NCBI GenBank assembly: GCA_013619125.1
Contig: JABXKS010000067.1
Coordinates: forward strand, 1-64,000
DNA length: 64,000 bases
Direction: 5' to 3'
From: Clostridiales bacterium
Lineage (GTDB): Bacteria; Bacillota; Clostridia; Tissierellales; GPF-1
Position 1 is the stretch's first letter. The number at the start of each line of letters is the position of its first letter. Position numbers and translations under genes: made by a program. This document shows, piece after piece, positions 1 through 9,031 of the stretch. Under the pieces are notes generated by a model, which did no database searches, was not told the DNA's origin, and saw only the letters and a program-made list of their open reading frames with translations.

Positions 1-33
1 AAATTTGTTTTTTTCAAAAGATTCCCAAAAAAT

Positions 34-64
34 TTGAAGGGAAGACTGGAAAAAATGGTATACT
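34..64 (+). promoter_or_regulatory. Possible promoter of the EF-G-like gene
   Basis: A TATACT -10 element lies at 59-64 and a TTGAAG -35-like element at 34-39. The 19-base spacer is longer than ideal, so this is tentative. The remaining leader up to 155 holds an AAGGAGG ribosome-binding site at 139-145 and no other clear element. Confidence 0.4.
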
Positions 65-155
65 GTAAGTAAGAACTTCGAGGAAACTACGTCTGATTGA
101 GGCAAACGTTTACTTGGTGTTTTTACCATATAAGACATAAGGAGGCTAAGTATTT

Positions 156-2225
156 ATGAAGAATTATTCACCCAGCAAAATCCGTAACGTAGCAGTTTTA
201 GGACACCAAGGATGTGGGAAAACATCATTGACAGAAGCATTGTTGTTTACTACGGGCGCGAGTAAGCGAGTCGGGCGTATAGAAGATGGCTCCACGGTCT
301 CGGATTATACGAAGGAAGAGAAAGAGCGGCAAGTTTCAATCAGCACAGCGCTACTTCCGATCGAGTGGCATGATCATAAATACAATTTCCTAGATGCACC
401 TGGATATTTCGACTTTGTTGGTGAAGTTAACAGTGCATTGCGTGTTGCAAGGGGTGCGGTGATCGTAATGGATGCATCCGGTGGTATCGAAGTTGGTACG
501 GAAAAGGCTTGGGAATATGTGCAGCGTCGCAACCTTCCGTCTATTATTTTTGTTAATAAAATGGATAAAGAAAATGTTAATTTTGACAAACTACTGGAAG
601 AAATTCGAGGGAAGTTTGGGAAACGAGCGGTTCCATTCTGCATTCCAATTGGAAAAGAGGAAGCCTTTGAAGGGTTTGTCAATGTCGTTGATATGAAAGC
701 CAGAATCTATGATGGCAAGTCATGCAACGATGCAGAAATTTGGCCGGAAAAAATGGACCGGGTCAATCAATTACACGATATGATCGTCGAATCTGTTGCT
801 GAAACCAGCGAAGAGTTGATGGAAAAATATTTTGATGGCGTAGAATTTACCCCAGATGAGATTCATAACGGTCTTCGAAAAGGGATTTTGGCGGGTGAAT
901 TGGTACCCGTTTTGGTGGGATCTGCCCTTAAAAATGTGGGAACCCATACACTCCTAGATATGATTTGGGATTACCTGCCGGCTCCCGTGGATATGAAGAA
1001 ACCATTTGGTATGAAACCGGGGACTGAGGAGCAAATCGAACGAGTAATCAGTGTCGATGAGCCGTTCTCCGCAATTATATTCAAAACGATTTACGACCCA
1101 TTTATTGGAAAAATAAACTTATTCAAGGTGCGTTCTGGATCGGTGAAAAGGGATCAGGAAGTCTTGATTGCCAATAAAGACAAGAAAGAAAAAATGGGTT
1201 ATGTCTTTATGCTTAGAGGCAAGGAACAATTGGAAGTAAAGGAAATTACAGCAGGTGATATTGGTGCGGTTGCAAAGATGCAATGTCCTGAAACGGGAGA
1301 TACCTTGTGCGATCCGAAAGCTCCGATCCAATATCGAGGAATTCCAAATCCTCAGCCTACTTTGTTCAAGGGTATTGAAACCATTCGAAAAGCCGATGAC
1401 GATAAAATTGCTGATTCCCTTCATAAAATTATGCTGGAAGATTTGACCTTTGTTGTGGAACGAAACCGAGAAACCAAACAGCAATTGCTTGGTGGACAAG
1501 GGATCACGCAATTAGAGGTTATCAAGAGCAAATTGCATAACACGTATGGGGTAGAGGTGAAATTCTACGAGCCGAAGGTCATTTATCGCGAAACCATTCG
1601 CGGCAATTCTGATGTGCAGGGAAAACACAAGAAGCAAACGGGTGGTTCAGGACAGTATGGCGATGTGCGAATTCGTTTTGAGCCTACGGAAGAACCATTT
1701 GAGTTTGTTGAAAAGGTCTTTGGCGGTTCCGTGCCAAGGAACTATATTCCAGCCGTTGAAAAGGGATTGAGAGATTGTCTGAAAAAAGGGATTTTGGCTG
1801 GCTACCCTGTCATCGGTATCAGGGCGACACTCTATGACGGTTCGTATCACAATGTGGATTCCTCGGAGATGGCATTTAGAATGGCAGCGACTTTGGCCTT
1901 CAAGAAGGGTGTTAAGGAAGCGAAACCGGTCTTGCTAGAACCGGTGATGAAGATCGATATTACAATTCCTGAGGACTATATGGGCGATGTTATGGGCGAT
2001 ATCAACAAGCGACGCGGTCGTGTGTTGGGTATGGCTTCAGCTGCCGGTGGCAAGCAAGTGGTTTCGGCGGAAGTGCCGCAAGCCGAATTGCTGACGTACA
2101 CCATCGACTTAAAATCAATGACACAGGCACGAGGCAATTTTACGATGGAATTTGTTCGCTATGAAGATGTTCCTTTAAACTTAGCCGAAAAAATTATCGA
2201 GCAAGCAAATGGGGAAGACGAATAA
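156..2225 (+). CDS. EF-G-like translational GTPase (FusA2 type)
   Basis: This 689-residue protein has the full EF-G layout: an N-terminal GTPase domain followed by domains II to V, ending in an EF-G C-terminal domain. The P-loop GHQGCGKTS is at residues 16-24 and NKMD at 134-137. The G3 motif reads DAPGY at 80-84 where standard EF-G has DTPGH, so the usual catalytic His position is Tyr. As far as I recall this Tyr is common in the EF-G-like branch found beside housekeeping EF-G in Clostridia. The gene does not sit in a ribosomal-protein str operon, which also argues for a paralogue. A cytosolic role at the ribosome is inferred; the exact role is unknown. Confidence 0.88.
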   Translation: MKNYSPSKIRNVAVLGHQGCGKTSLTEALLFTTGASKRVGRIEDGSTVSDYTKEEKERQVSISTALLPIEWHDHKYNFLDAPGYFDFVGEVNSALRVARGAVIVMDASGGIEVGTEKAWEYVQRRNLPSIIFVNKMDKENVNFDKLLEEIRGKFGKRAVPFCIPIGKEEAFEGFVNVVDMKARIYDGKSCNDAEIWPEKMDRVNQLHDMIVESVAETSEELMEKYFDGVEFTPDEIHNGLRKGILAGELVPVLVGSALKNVGTHTLLDMIWDYLPAPVDMKKPFGMKPGTEEQIERVISVDEPFSAIIFKTIYDPFIGKINLFKVRSGSVKRDQEVLIANKDKKEKMGYVFMLRGKEQLEVKEITAGDIGAVAKMQCPETGDTLCDPKAPIQYRGIPNPQPTLFKGIETIRKADDDKIADSLHKIMLEDLTFVVERNRETKQQLLGGQGITQLEVIKSKLHNTYGVEVKFYEPKVIYRETIRGNSDVQGKHKKQTGGSGQYGDVRIRFEPTEEPFEFVEKVFGGSVPRNYIPAVEKGLRDCLKKGILAGYPVIGIRATLYDGSYHNVDSSEMAFRMAATLAFKKGVKEAKPVLLEPVMKIDITIPEDYMGDVMGDINKRRGRVLGMASAAGGKQVVSAEVPQAELLTYTIDLKSMTQARGNFTMEFVRYEDVPLNLAEKIIEQANGEDE

Positions 2226-2233
2226 ACAAGCAG

Positions 2234-2257
2234 GCTCCGCGGAAGCGGAGCTTTTTT
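2234..2257 (+). terminator. Rho-independent terminator after the EF-G-like gene
   Basis: A perfect 7-bp stem GCTCCGC/GCGGAGC with a GGAA loop is followed by six T. Confidence 0.9.
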
Positions 2258-2272
2258 ATGGGGGTTGAAAAA

Positions 2273-3343
2273 ATGAGTACGAAGGCAACAAATGAATGGG
2301 AAGAAGAGAACTTTCATCAATTGGATGAATTGAATGGGAAAATGAGGGAATGGATTGCCGCTGGTGCTTTTCCCGGATGCGTCTATGGTGTGATTGATAA
2401 AAATCCACACTTATATGCCTTCGGGAAAGCCATGATTACACCGGAAGAAAGAGTCAATGATTTGGAAACAATTTATGATCTGGCATCCTTGACGAAGGTG
2501 GTTGGTACCGTGCCGGCGATTTTACATTTGATCGAGGCGGGGGAATTGACGATGGGAACAAAAATTTCATCCATCCTGCCGGAAGTCGGGTTAAGCCAAG
2601 TTACTGTTCGGCAATGTCTGACGCATACATCAGGCGCACCAGCGGATTTTCCTTATCAGGAACTAATGGGCAAAGTGGGCTTGATTGAAAGAGCCGCTTC
2701 TCTTTTACCATCTGAAGGAGTCAACTTGATTTGCTATTCGGATATCAATTATATTCTGTTGGGAGAAGTGATCGAACGTGTGAGTGGTATGGGATTGGAC
2801 CGAGCTTTTGATCAGTGGATCTTTCAACCCTTGGGCATGATGGAAACAGGATTTGATCCAGAGCACGATCGATGCGCACCCACGGAAGTCCGCAAGGACA
2901 GAGGGCTTGTATGGGGGGAAGCCCATGACGGGAAAGCCCATATGATGGGGGGCATCAGCGGCCATGCAGGACTGTTTGCAACGGGTTCGGATATTGGACG
3001 ATTTATAGCAGGCATTCTTGAATCGGCGAAGGGAGAAAATGATGCGTTCTTATCCAGCGCCTCCATTCAACTGATGGCGAAAGAACATGCAAGCTCTACT
3101 CACGATCGTCGGGGAATGGGATGGATGCTGCCCATCCCGGGAGGACCCATGGGGGATCTTTGCTCCGACAATAGTCTTTTTCATACGGGGTTCTCGGGAG
3201 GATCCATATTGATTGATCTGGAGAGGGAGATTGGCGTTGTTCTTTTGACCAATCGCATTCATCCAACGCGGGAGAATCGAATGATCCTCGATCTGCGTCC
3301 ACGGTTCCATAATATGGCAATTGTGGCTTCTGACAGAATGTAA
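2273..3343 (+). CDS. Serine hydrolase of the beta-lactamase/class C-like family
   Basis: The 356-residue protein matches the penicillin-binding/beta-lactamase-like esterase family (PF00144). The nucleophile motif SLTK is at residues 72-75, a YSD motif in place of YxN follows in the middle, and HTG replaces the KTG box near the C-terminus, as in esterase-like members. There is no signal peptide, so a cytoplasmic esterase or peptidase is more likely than a secreted beta-lactamase. The ATG at 2273 is chosen because GGGGGTT sits just upstream; an in-frame ATG at 2258 overlaps the preceding terminator. Substrate unknown. Confidence 0.85.
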   Translation: MSTKATNEWEEENFHQLDELNGKMREWIAAGAFPGCVYGVIDKNPHLYAFGKAMITPEERVNDLETIYDLASLTKVVGTVPAILHLIEAGELTMGTKISSILPEVGLSQVTVRQCLTHTSGAPADFPYQELMGKVGLIERAASLLPSEGVNLICYSDINYILLGEVIERVSGMGLDRAFDQWIFQPLGMMETGFDPEHDRCAPTEVRKDRGLVWGEAHDGKAHMMGGISGHAGLFATGSDIGRFIAGILESAKGENDAFLSSASIQLMAKEHASSTHDRRGMGWMLPIPGGPMGDLCSDNSLFHTGFSGGSILIDLEREIGVVLLTNRIHPTRENRMILDLRPRFHNMAIVASDRM

Positions 3344-3371
3344 AGATTCCATAAAATATTTCTAAACTCTG

Positions 3372-3399
3372 TTGTTTTCAAAGATTTTGGACGTATAAT
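3372..3399 (+). promoter_or_regulatory. Promoter of the zinc peptidase gene
   Basis: TTGTTT at 3372-3377 and TATAAT at 3394-3399 are separated by 16 bases. Confidence 0.6.
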
Positions 3400-3482
3400 A
3401 TCTGTAGCGAAAGTCTTGCACATTGAAATTTTGATTTGAAATGGGTTTATGCAGGGCTATTAACAGAGGAGGAGAGTATAAA

Positions 3483-4172
3483 ATGGGTTTGTTTTATATG
3501 TTTGGACCTGGTGGATATTTGATTATTATTGGAATCGTCATTAGCATGTGGGCACAGGCGAAGGTGACAGGCACCTTCAATAAATACTTGCGGGTTAAAA
3601 ATCGTAGAGGGATCACGGGATATGAAGTGGCGACGGAGATTTTACGGAAAAACGGTGTGACGGATGTGCAAGTGGTGCAAATTCAAGGAAAATTAAGCGA
3701 CCATTTCGATCCGAGAAGACGAGTGGTTCGTTTGTCATCGGATGTGTACCAAGGACGTTCCATCGCCTCCTTGGCGGTAGCGGCTCATGAAATCGGTCAT
3801 GTTCTACAACACGAAGAAGGCTATGCGCCGATTCGCGTTCGCGATACCTTGGTGCCGGTAGCATCGATTGGATCCAAGTTTTCTTGGATTTTGATCCTTG
3901 CAGGATTATTTTTAGGGATGACAGGTTTGGCAACGATTGGCGTATGGCTTTTTTCTGCCGTAGTATTGTTCCAGATTGTTACTTTGCCGGTAGAATTCAA
4001 TGCAAGCAGCCGCGCCTTGGCGACCTTGGAGGGAAGTTATTATCTTTCAGAGGATGAGATGCCGGCGGCGAAGAAGGTATTGAATGCTGCGGCTATGACG
4101 TATGTGGCGGCAACTCTCGTTGCAGTATTGCAACTGATTCGCCTATTGATGCTAACAGGCCGAAGAAACTAG
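3483..4172 (+). CDS. YugP-type membrane zinc metallopeptidase
   Basis: The 229-residue protein belongs to the neutral zinc metallopeptidase family that includes Bacillus YugP (PF04298). The zinc motif HEIGH lies in the middle, preceded by AA and followed by VLQHEEGY. A hydrophobic segment at the N-terminus and two to three near the C-terminus make it an integral membrane protein. The start at 3483 follows an AGAGGAGGAG ribosome-binding site; an in-frame ATG at 3441 has none. It has its own promoter and stands alone. The physiological substrate is not known for the family. Confidence 0.88.
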   Translation: MGLFYMFGPGGYLIIIGIVISMWAQAKVTGTFNKYLRVKNRRGITGYEVATEILRKNGVTDVQVVQIQGKLSDHFDPRRRVVRLSSDVYQGRSIASLAVAAHEIGHVLQHEEGYAPIRVRDTLVPVASIGSKFSWILILAGLFLGMTGLATIGVWLFSAVVLFQIVTLPVEFNASSRALATLEGSYYLSEDEMPAAKKVLNAAAMTYVAATLVAVLQLIRLLMLTGRRN

Positions 4173-4208
4173 GTACATTGGGTAAAAACAGGTACGTTGG
4201 CTAAAACG
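4171..4208 (+). repeat. Imperfect 19-bp tandem direct repeat
   Basis: AGGTACATTGGGTAAAAAC (4171-4189) is followed directly by AGGTACGTTGGCTAAAACG (4190-4208), with 15 of 19 positions identical. It fills the gap between the peptidase and the DJ-1 gene. It may be a small duplication or an operator. Confidence 0.7.
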
Positions 4209-4219
4209 AGGAGGACAAA

Positions 4220-4768
4220 ATGATTGTTGTTTGTTTTGCCGAAGGGACGGAAGAGGTGGAAGCCTTAACGGTTGTCGATCTTCTCAGGCGTGCGCAATTA
4301 GAGGTTGTGATTGCAGGGCTGTCGGGAGATGTGATTACAGGATCCAAAGGCATTCGAATTCTGCCGGATTGTCGAATTGATGAGATTGATTCATCTGATG
4401 TCGAGATGCTAGTTTTGCCCGGCGGAATGCCGGGAACCATAAACTTGTTGGCGGATGAACATGTCGACCGGCTTCTGCGAGAGGTATATTTGGCGGGTCG
4501 TCCTGTTGCTGCTATTTGCGCGGCGCCGCTGATTTTAGGGCAGAAAGAGTATTTGATCGATAAAAAAGCGATCTGCTATCCCGGATTTGAAGATCAATTG
4601 CTAGGAGCCGATATTCAGATCAGCGCCAAGGTGATTGTGGATGGCAATGTGATCACCTCGAAAGGACTGGGTACCGCCATTGATTTTTCTTTGGCTTTGA
4701 TTGAGAAACTCAAGGGAAAAGAGGAAGCAAATCGCATACAGAAACAGATTTGTTACGAGACCTATTAA
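4220..4768 (+). CDS. DJ-1/PfpI family protein
   Basis: The 182-residue protein has the DJ-1/ThiJ/PfpI fold signature: an N-terminal strand ending in FAEGTEEVEA, the LPGGMPG loop at about 66-72 and the nucleophile elbow AAICAAP with Cys100. The acidic partner residue is in the EGTEEVE segment. Members act as glyoxalase-like or deglycase-like enzymes, chaperones or redox sensors, so a stress or repair role is a family-based inference. A GAGGAGG-like ribosome-binding site precedes the ATG. A strong terminator follows at once. Confidence 0.88.
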   Translation: MIVVCFAEGTEEVEALTVVDLLRRAQLEVVIAGLSGDVITGSKGIRILPDCRIDEIDSSDVEMLVLPGGMPGTINLLADEHVDRLLREVYLAGRPVAAICAAPLILGQKEYLIDKKAICYPGFEDQLLGADIQISAKVIVDGNVITSKGLGTAIDFSLALIEKLKGKEEANRIQKQICYETY

Positions 4769-4783
4769 GGTCTCGTTTTTTTG
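4755..4783 (+). terminator. Terminator after the DJ-1 family gene
   Basis: ACGAGACCT and AGGTCTCGT form a stem around the stop codon, followed by a run of T. Confidence 0.85.
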
Positions 4784-4901
4784 CCATAATGACCAAAAAG
4801 ACCAAAAGGAAAGCAAAGTGAGAACCTTATGTCCAAAACATTGTTAAATTATTATTAATCTTGTATCCTGACAAGGAATAAAACAAATGGGAGGGTCCAT
4901 C
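4784..4901 (+). promoter_or_regulatory. Control region of the flavoprotein reductase
   Basis: Two direct copies of GACCAAAA lie at 4791-4798 and 4800-4807. A very AT-rich patch (TTAAATTATTATTAATC) follows near 4845-4861. CitB/DcuR-type regulators often bind AT-rich direct repeats, so this is a plausible target for the two-component system encoded downstream. This is inference only; no clear -35/-10 pair stands out. Confidence 0.35.
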
Positions 4902-6671
4902 ATGAAAAGAAGTTTACTAGCAGTTTTGTTAATGATCATGATGGTGGTTTCGTTGGCAGGATGTTCATCAACGGAAGCACCAGCAACAGAAGTACCTGAA
5001 GTAGAGGCGCTTTATACAGCAGGAACGTATGACGGCGAGGGCGAAGGCCACGGCGGTACGTTCAAGGTTTCAGTAACAGTTGATGAGTTGGCGATCACAG
5101 CAATTGATGTGGTTGAAAATCCAGAATCAGAATTTGCGCAAGACGCAGTCAACTCTTTGGTTGAAGCGGCAATTGCTCAAAACTCAGGAACGATTGATGC
5201 GGTTTCCGGTGCATCAGAAACTTCAGCAGGAGTGATCGGAGCGATTTCGAATGCATTGGCAAAAGCTTATGTAAACGGCGCGCCGGCAACTGAAGCAACA
5301 ACAGAAACTGAAACAGCAGCTCTAGAAGACGTAACAACAGATGTTGTAATCGTTGGTGCTGGTGGTGCTGGTCTTTCTGCAGCGATTTCAGCAGCAGATG
5401 CAGGCATGAATGTTTTGGTTCTTGAAAAAATGCCTATGGTTGGTGGAAACACAAACTATGCAACAGGCGGTTTGAACGCGGCAGTGACTGCACAACAAGC
5501 TGAAAAAGGCATTGAAGATTCAGTTGAGCTATTTGTTGCGGATACGATGAAGGGCGGAAAAGAATTAAACAACCCAGCATTGGTACAAGTGCTAGCGGAA
5601 AACAGTGCGGATACAGTTGCTTGGTTGACTGAAATGGGCGCTGACTTAACAGATATCGGCCGTTTGGGTGGCGCGAGTTTAAACCGTGCACATCGTCCGA
5701 CAGGTGGAGCACCAGTGGGAAACCATTTGGTACAAACATTAAAAGCAGCAGCGGAATCTCGTGAATCAGTTTCCATTGCGACAAACAACAAAGTCGTTGC
5801 AATCCTTACAGAAGACGGCGCGGTTACAGGCGTGACTGTTGAGACTGCAGAAGGCACATACAATGTATATGCAAAAGCAGTTATTCTTGCATCAGGTGGT
5901 TTCGGAAACAACCAAGAGATCATCGTACAATATCAGCCAAGCCTTGAAGGATTTGGAACAACAAATCAACCCGGCGCGACTGGTGATGCAGTTGTCCTAG
6001 TGGCTCCATTGAATGTTTCTATGATTGACATGGAATATATTCAAACACATCCAACAGTTGTACCAGAGAAAAACAAGATGATCACGGAAGCAGTTCGTGG
6101 AAACGGTGCAATCCTAGTGAACCGAAACGGTGAGCGATTCATCAACGAAATCACAACACGTGACGTCGTTTCAGCAGCGGAATTGGAGCAAGAAGGAAAA
6201 ACTTCATTCTTGGTATTCGATCAAGGCGTGCGCGAATCTTTATCAGCAATCGAAAAATACATCAACGCTGGTTTGGTAACAGAAGCAGCGACAGTAGAAG
6301 ATTTGGCAGCGGCATTGGGTGTTGATACAGCGACATTAGCAACAACAATCGAAACGTATAACGGATACGTTGCAGATGGTGTTGATCCTGACTTTGATCG
6401 TCCGGACATGCCTCGCGATTTGGCAACTGCACCTTACTACTATGTAGAAGTTGGTCCTGCGGTTCACCATACAATGGGTGGAATCGAGATCAACACAACG
6501 ACGGAAGTAATCAACCAAGATGGCAACGTAATTGCGGGTCTATTCGCAGCGGGCGAAGTAACTGGCGGCGTTCATGGTGCCAACCGTTTAGGCGGAAACG
6601 CATTGTCTGATATTACAACATTCGGACGAATTGCCGGTGAATCTGCGGCAGCCTTTGCAACTGCAAAGTAA
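4902..6671 (+). CDS. Secreted lipoprotein fumarate-reductase-like flavoprotein (FMN_bind plus FAD domains)
   Basis: The 589-residue protein starts with a lipoprotein signal peptide with lipobox LAGC (Cys21), so it should be anchored outside the membrane. An FMN-binding domain follows, with the ApbE flavinylation motif DAVSGASET predicting covalent FMN on Thr107. From about residue 148 comes a flavocytochrome-c-type FAD domain (GAGGAGLSA). Residues matching the Shewanella Fcc3 fumarate reductase active site are present: QTHPT, MITEAVR, EITTRD (the catalytic Arg), HHTMGG and NRLGGN. The His in QTHPT is what fumarate reductases carry, whereas urocanate reductase is reported to have Tyr there. 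Fumarate or a related enoate is the likely acceptor. The ATG at 4902 follows GGGAGG. Confidence 0.88.
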   Translation: MKRSLLAVLLMIMMVVSLAGCSSTEAPATEVPEVEALYTAGTYDGEGEGHGGTFKVSVTVDELAITAIDVVENPESEFAQDAVNSLVEAAIAQNSGTIDAVSGASETSAGVIGAISNALAKAYVNGAPATEATTETETAALEDVTTDVVIVGAGGAGLSAAISAADAGMNVLVLEKMPMVGGNTNYATGGLNAAVTAQQAEKGIEDSVELFVADTMKGGKELNNPALVQVLAENSADTVAWLTEMGADLTDIGRLGGASLNRAHRPTGGAPVGNHLVQTLKAAAESRESVSIATNNKVVAILTEDGAVTGVTVETAEGTYNVYAKAVILASGGFGNNQEIIVQYQPSLEGFGTTNQPGATGDAVVLVAPLNVSMIDMEYIQTHPTVVPEKNKMITEAVRGNGAILVNRNGERFINEITTRDVVSAAELEQEGKTSFLVFDQGVRESLSAIEKYINAGLVTEAATVEDLAAALGVDTATLATTIETYNGYVADGVDPDFDRPDMPRDLATAPYYYVEVGPAVHHTMGGIEINTTTEVINQDGNVIAGLFAAGEVTGGVHGANRLGGNALSDITTFGRIAGESAAAFATAK

Positions 6672-6689
6672 TCGTCATTCAAACTCTTT

Positions 6690-6717
6690 AGAAAAACGTC
6701 CTTCGGGGCGTTTTTCT
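6690..6717 (+). terminator. Terminator with UUCG tetraloop
   Basis: A 12-bp stem (AGAAAAACGTCC with GGGCGTTTTTCT, one G-U pair) is capped by TTCG. It separates the flavoprotein gene from the sensor kinase gene. Confidence 0.85.
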
Positions 6718-6786
6718 GCGTTTCAAGAAAAAAGACTTTTCTTTTTAGTAGATACTGGGTAGGATGAAAGAAAGCGAGGTGAGGCA

Positions 6787-8379
6787 ATGAAATTGAATCA
6801 ACGGATTATGATTATGGTAAGCGGGTTGATCTTGGTGGTCGTCTTGTTGGTTGGCGGGTTGATTATGAATGAGTGGTTAACCACGCTTCGCGCGCAGATG
6901 GCAAATGAGGCATTGGACATTGCTATCACCGTTGCGGCACATCCCGATATTCAAGCGCAGATCACAACGGAGAATGGATATATCCCGATTCAAAATATTG
7001 TGGAACGCATTCGATTGAAAACCCGGGTACAGTATATGTATGTGATTAATCAATCCGATCAATATTTTGCGCATCCGGATCCGATCCAATTGAATAAAAA
7101 AGTGGAAGAGAAAGCCATGCTAGAACGGCTCTCGGCTGGAGGAGCGCAAACGGTGCAAGCCTCCTGGCCATCGGTGGCTATTGAAGCCTATACACCCATC
7201 TATCAGGATGGAGAGCCAGTTGGTACGGTTGTCGTTGGGTTGCTGAACGGTCGTCTTTATCAGGAAATTCGGCGAAGTATCTACCGATTTGTTGCCTATT
7301 TATTGTTTGCGATCTTTTTAGGCATGATTTTTGCGCATCTGATGGCAAAACAAATTAAGGAAACCATTTTCGGATTGGAACCGAGCGAAATCGCATTTAT
7401 GTTGGGCCAGCAAAATCTTGTGTTGGAGAATCAGCGAGAAGGGATTGTCGCCTCGGATGAACACGGCAGAATCATTTTAGCCAACGCCTCTGCACGGAAT
7501 CTATTGAATCTTGGGTCCGAGGATATTGGGCAAAGCATCTATCGCTACCGCATTCGTGATGGGTTTACAGCGGTATTGAAGTCAAAAGAACCTTTGGAGG
7601 CGCAGGAAATCAAGATGGGGCAAGGCCGCGTCGTTTTGGCAAATTTCTATCCCATTCATGATCAAAAAGGGAGCTTTCTAGGTGTGCTGGCTGGATTTGA
7701 AGATTGGAGTGCCGCAAAACATCGAGCAGAAGAATTGACGGGGATTCGAGAGCTGAATTATGATCTTCGCGCTCAAAACCATGAATTTATGAATAAGCTT
7801 CACACCATTATGGGGCTTTTGCAATTGGATGAAGCCGATGCAGCCATTTCCTATATTTCGGAAATCTCGCAGACCAGGCAAGAGATGCTCGGGCGAATTT
7901 CCCAGCAGATCAAGGAGCCTTCAGTTGCAGGTTTGCTATTGGCGAAATACAATAAGGCTTTGGAGAAGAAAATCCGATTTACACTAGATGAATCCTCGTA
8001 TCTTCAGGAACTTCCTGAAGATATGCGGGTGGATGAATTGATATCAATTATTGGCAATCTAATCGAGAATGCCTTGGATGAATTGGCGGGACGCGAGGAT
8101 GGAGAGGTTTATCTAGGGATTTTCGGGTCTGATCTCGGGGTGCATATTGCAGTTGAGGACAATGGAAGAGGGATTTCGAGTGCCATGCAGGAAACCTTAT
8201 TTACCCGTGGTTCGAGTATGAAGGGAGCCAATCGTGGATTTGGTCTGTGGACGGTTCGGCGAATTGTTACAGCTTTTGGGGGAACGATTGAATACGAATG
8301 GGTGAATGGAGCGAGTTTCTCCATTTGGATTCCAATTCGGAAGGAGGATGGACATGAGAATCTTGATCGTAGAGGATGA
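6787..8379 (+). CDS. DcuS/CitA-like sensor histidine kinase
   Basis: The 530-residue protein has a transmembrane helix at about 7-29, an extracytoplasmic PAS-like sensor at about 34-165, a second helix at about 166-185, a cytoplasmic PAS domain (about 205-310), a SpoOB-type H-box QNHEFMNKLH with His332, and a HATPase domain with NGRGI and a GFGLW G2 box. This is the CitA/DcuS family, which senses citrate, fumarate or other carboxylates. It lies between two fumarate-reductase-like flavoproteins and overlaps its regulator gene, so it probably senses the substrate or product of those enzymes. The ligand is not proven by sequence. Confidence 0.9.
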   Translation: MKLNQRIMIMVSGLILVVVLLVGGLIMNEWLTTLRAQMANEALDIAITVAAHPDIQAQITTENGYIPIQNIVERIRLKTRVQYMYVINQSDQYFAHPDPIQLNKKVEEKAMLERLSAGGAQTVQASWPSVAIEAYTPIYQDGEPVGTVVVGLLNGRLYQEIRRSIYRFVAYLLFAIFLGMIFAHLMAKQIKETIFGLEPSEIAFMLGQQNLVLENQREGIVASDEHGRIILANASARNLLNLGSEDIGQSIYRYRIRDGFTAVLKSKEPLEAQEIKMGQGRVVLANFYPIHDQKGSFLGVLAGFEDWSAAKHRAEELTGIRELNYDLRAQNHEFMNKLHTIMGLLQLDEADAAISYISEISQTRQEMLGRISQQIKEPSVAGLLLAKYNKALEKKIRFTLDESSYLQELPEDMRVDELISIIGNLIENALDELAGREDGEVYLGIFGSDLGVHIAVEDNGRGISSAMQETLFTRGSSMKGANRGFGLWTVRRIVTAFGGTIEYEWVNGASFSIWIPIRKEDGHENLDRRG

Positions 8380-9031
8380 CCCGATGGTACGGGATATCAA
8401 TCAAAAATTTGCACAGCGAATTGAGGAAATTTCAGAGATTGATGCAGTTTCCAATGTGAAGGCGGCTAAAGAGCTTTTGCTGAAGAAAAAATTTCATCTG
8501 GTGCTTTTGGACGTTTACTTTCCGGAAGGCAAGGGAACCGATTTATTGAAGTGGATTCGAGATGAGAAAATCGAATGCGAGATCGTGTTTATTACAGCCG
8601 ACAAGAGTGTGGAAACCGTGGAGCATGCCTTTCGATATGGGACGGTTGATTATCTGATCAAGCCTTTTACCTACGAGCGGTTTGAAGAAGCGATTCGGGT
8701 CTCATTGCGTCGGATTCAAGCGATTCCAGAGGCGGGAACCATGGAACAAGCGCAATTGGATCAACTGTTTCGGAGGGAACATCAACCGGAACCGATAATG
8801 GCACCCATGGAAAAGGGGCTAAGTCGGAAAACCTATGAGTTGATTTGGCGGGAGATCGAGAAAATGGATCATCCTTTTACGCCGGAAGAAATTGGGACAA
8901 GTAGCGGATTGGCGCGAGTTACAGTGCGCCGTTATCTGGAGTATATGGTTCGGGAAGGGATGCTGAAGATGGACTTATCCTATGGAAAGGTAGGGCGCCC
9001 GCAGCATTTCTATCAGAGGGTGATTCGATGA
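8354..9031 (+). CDS. CitB/DcuR-like response regulator
   Basis: The 225-residue protein has an N-terminal receiver domain with acidic pocket Asp8-Asp9, phospho-acceptor Asp53, Thr81 and Lys103. A C-terminal helix-turn-helix (SGLARVTVRRYLEYM) follows. This layout is that of CitB/DcuR/MalR regulators, which pair with CitA/DcuS-type kinases. The start at 8354 is set by AAGGAGG at 8341-8347 and lies inside the end of the kinase gene (26-base overlap), so translation is probably coupled. Targets are likely the flanking flavoprotein genes. Confidence 0.9.
   Translation: MRILIVEDDPMVRDINQKFAQRIEEISEIDAVSNVKAAKELLLKKKFHLVLLDVYFPEGKGTDLLKWIRDEKIECEIVFITADKSVETVEHAFRYGTVDYLIKPFTYERFEEAIRVSLRRIQAIPEAGTMEQAQLDQLFRREHQPEPIMAPMEKGLSRKTYELIWREIEKMDHPFTPEEIGTSSGLARVTVRRYLEYMVREGMLKMDLSYGKVGRPQHFYQRVIR

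Noticed and set aside
103-116. Possible cre site before the EF-G-like gene
   Set aside because: GGCAAACGTTTACT misses two defined positions of the consensus, and catabolite control of this gene is not expected.
4902-6671. Urocanate reductase
   Set aside because: The active-site position reported as Tyr in UrdA is His here (QTHPT), which favours a fumarate-type acceptor, and no histidine degradation genes are nearby.
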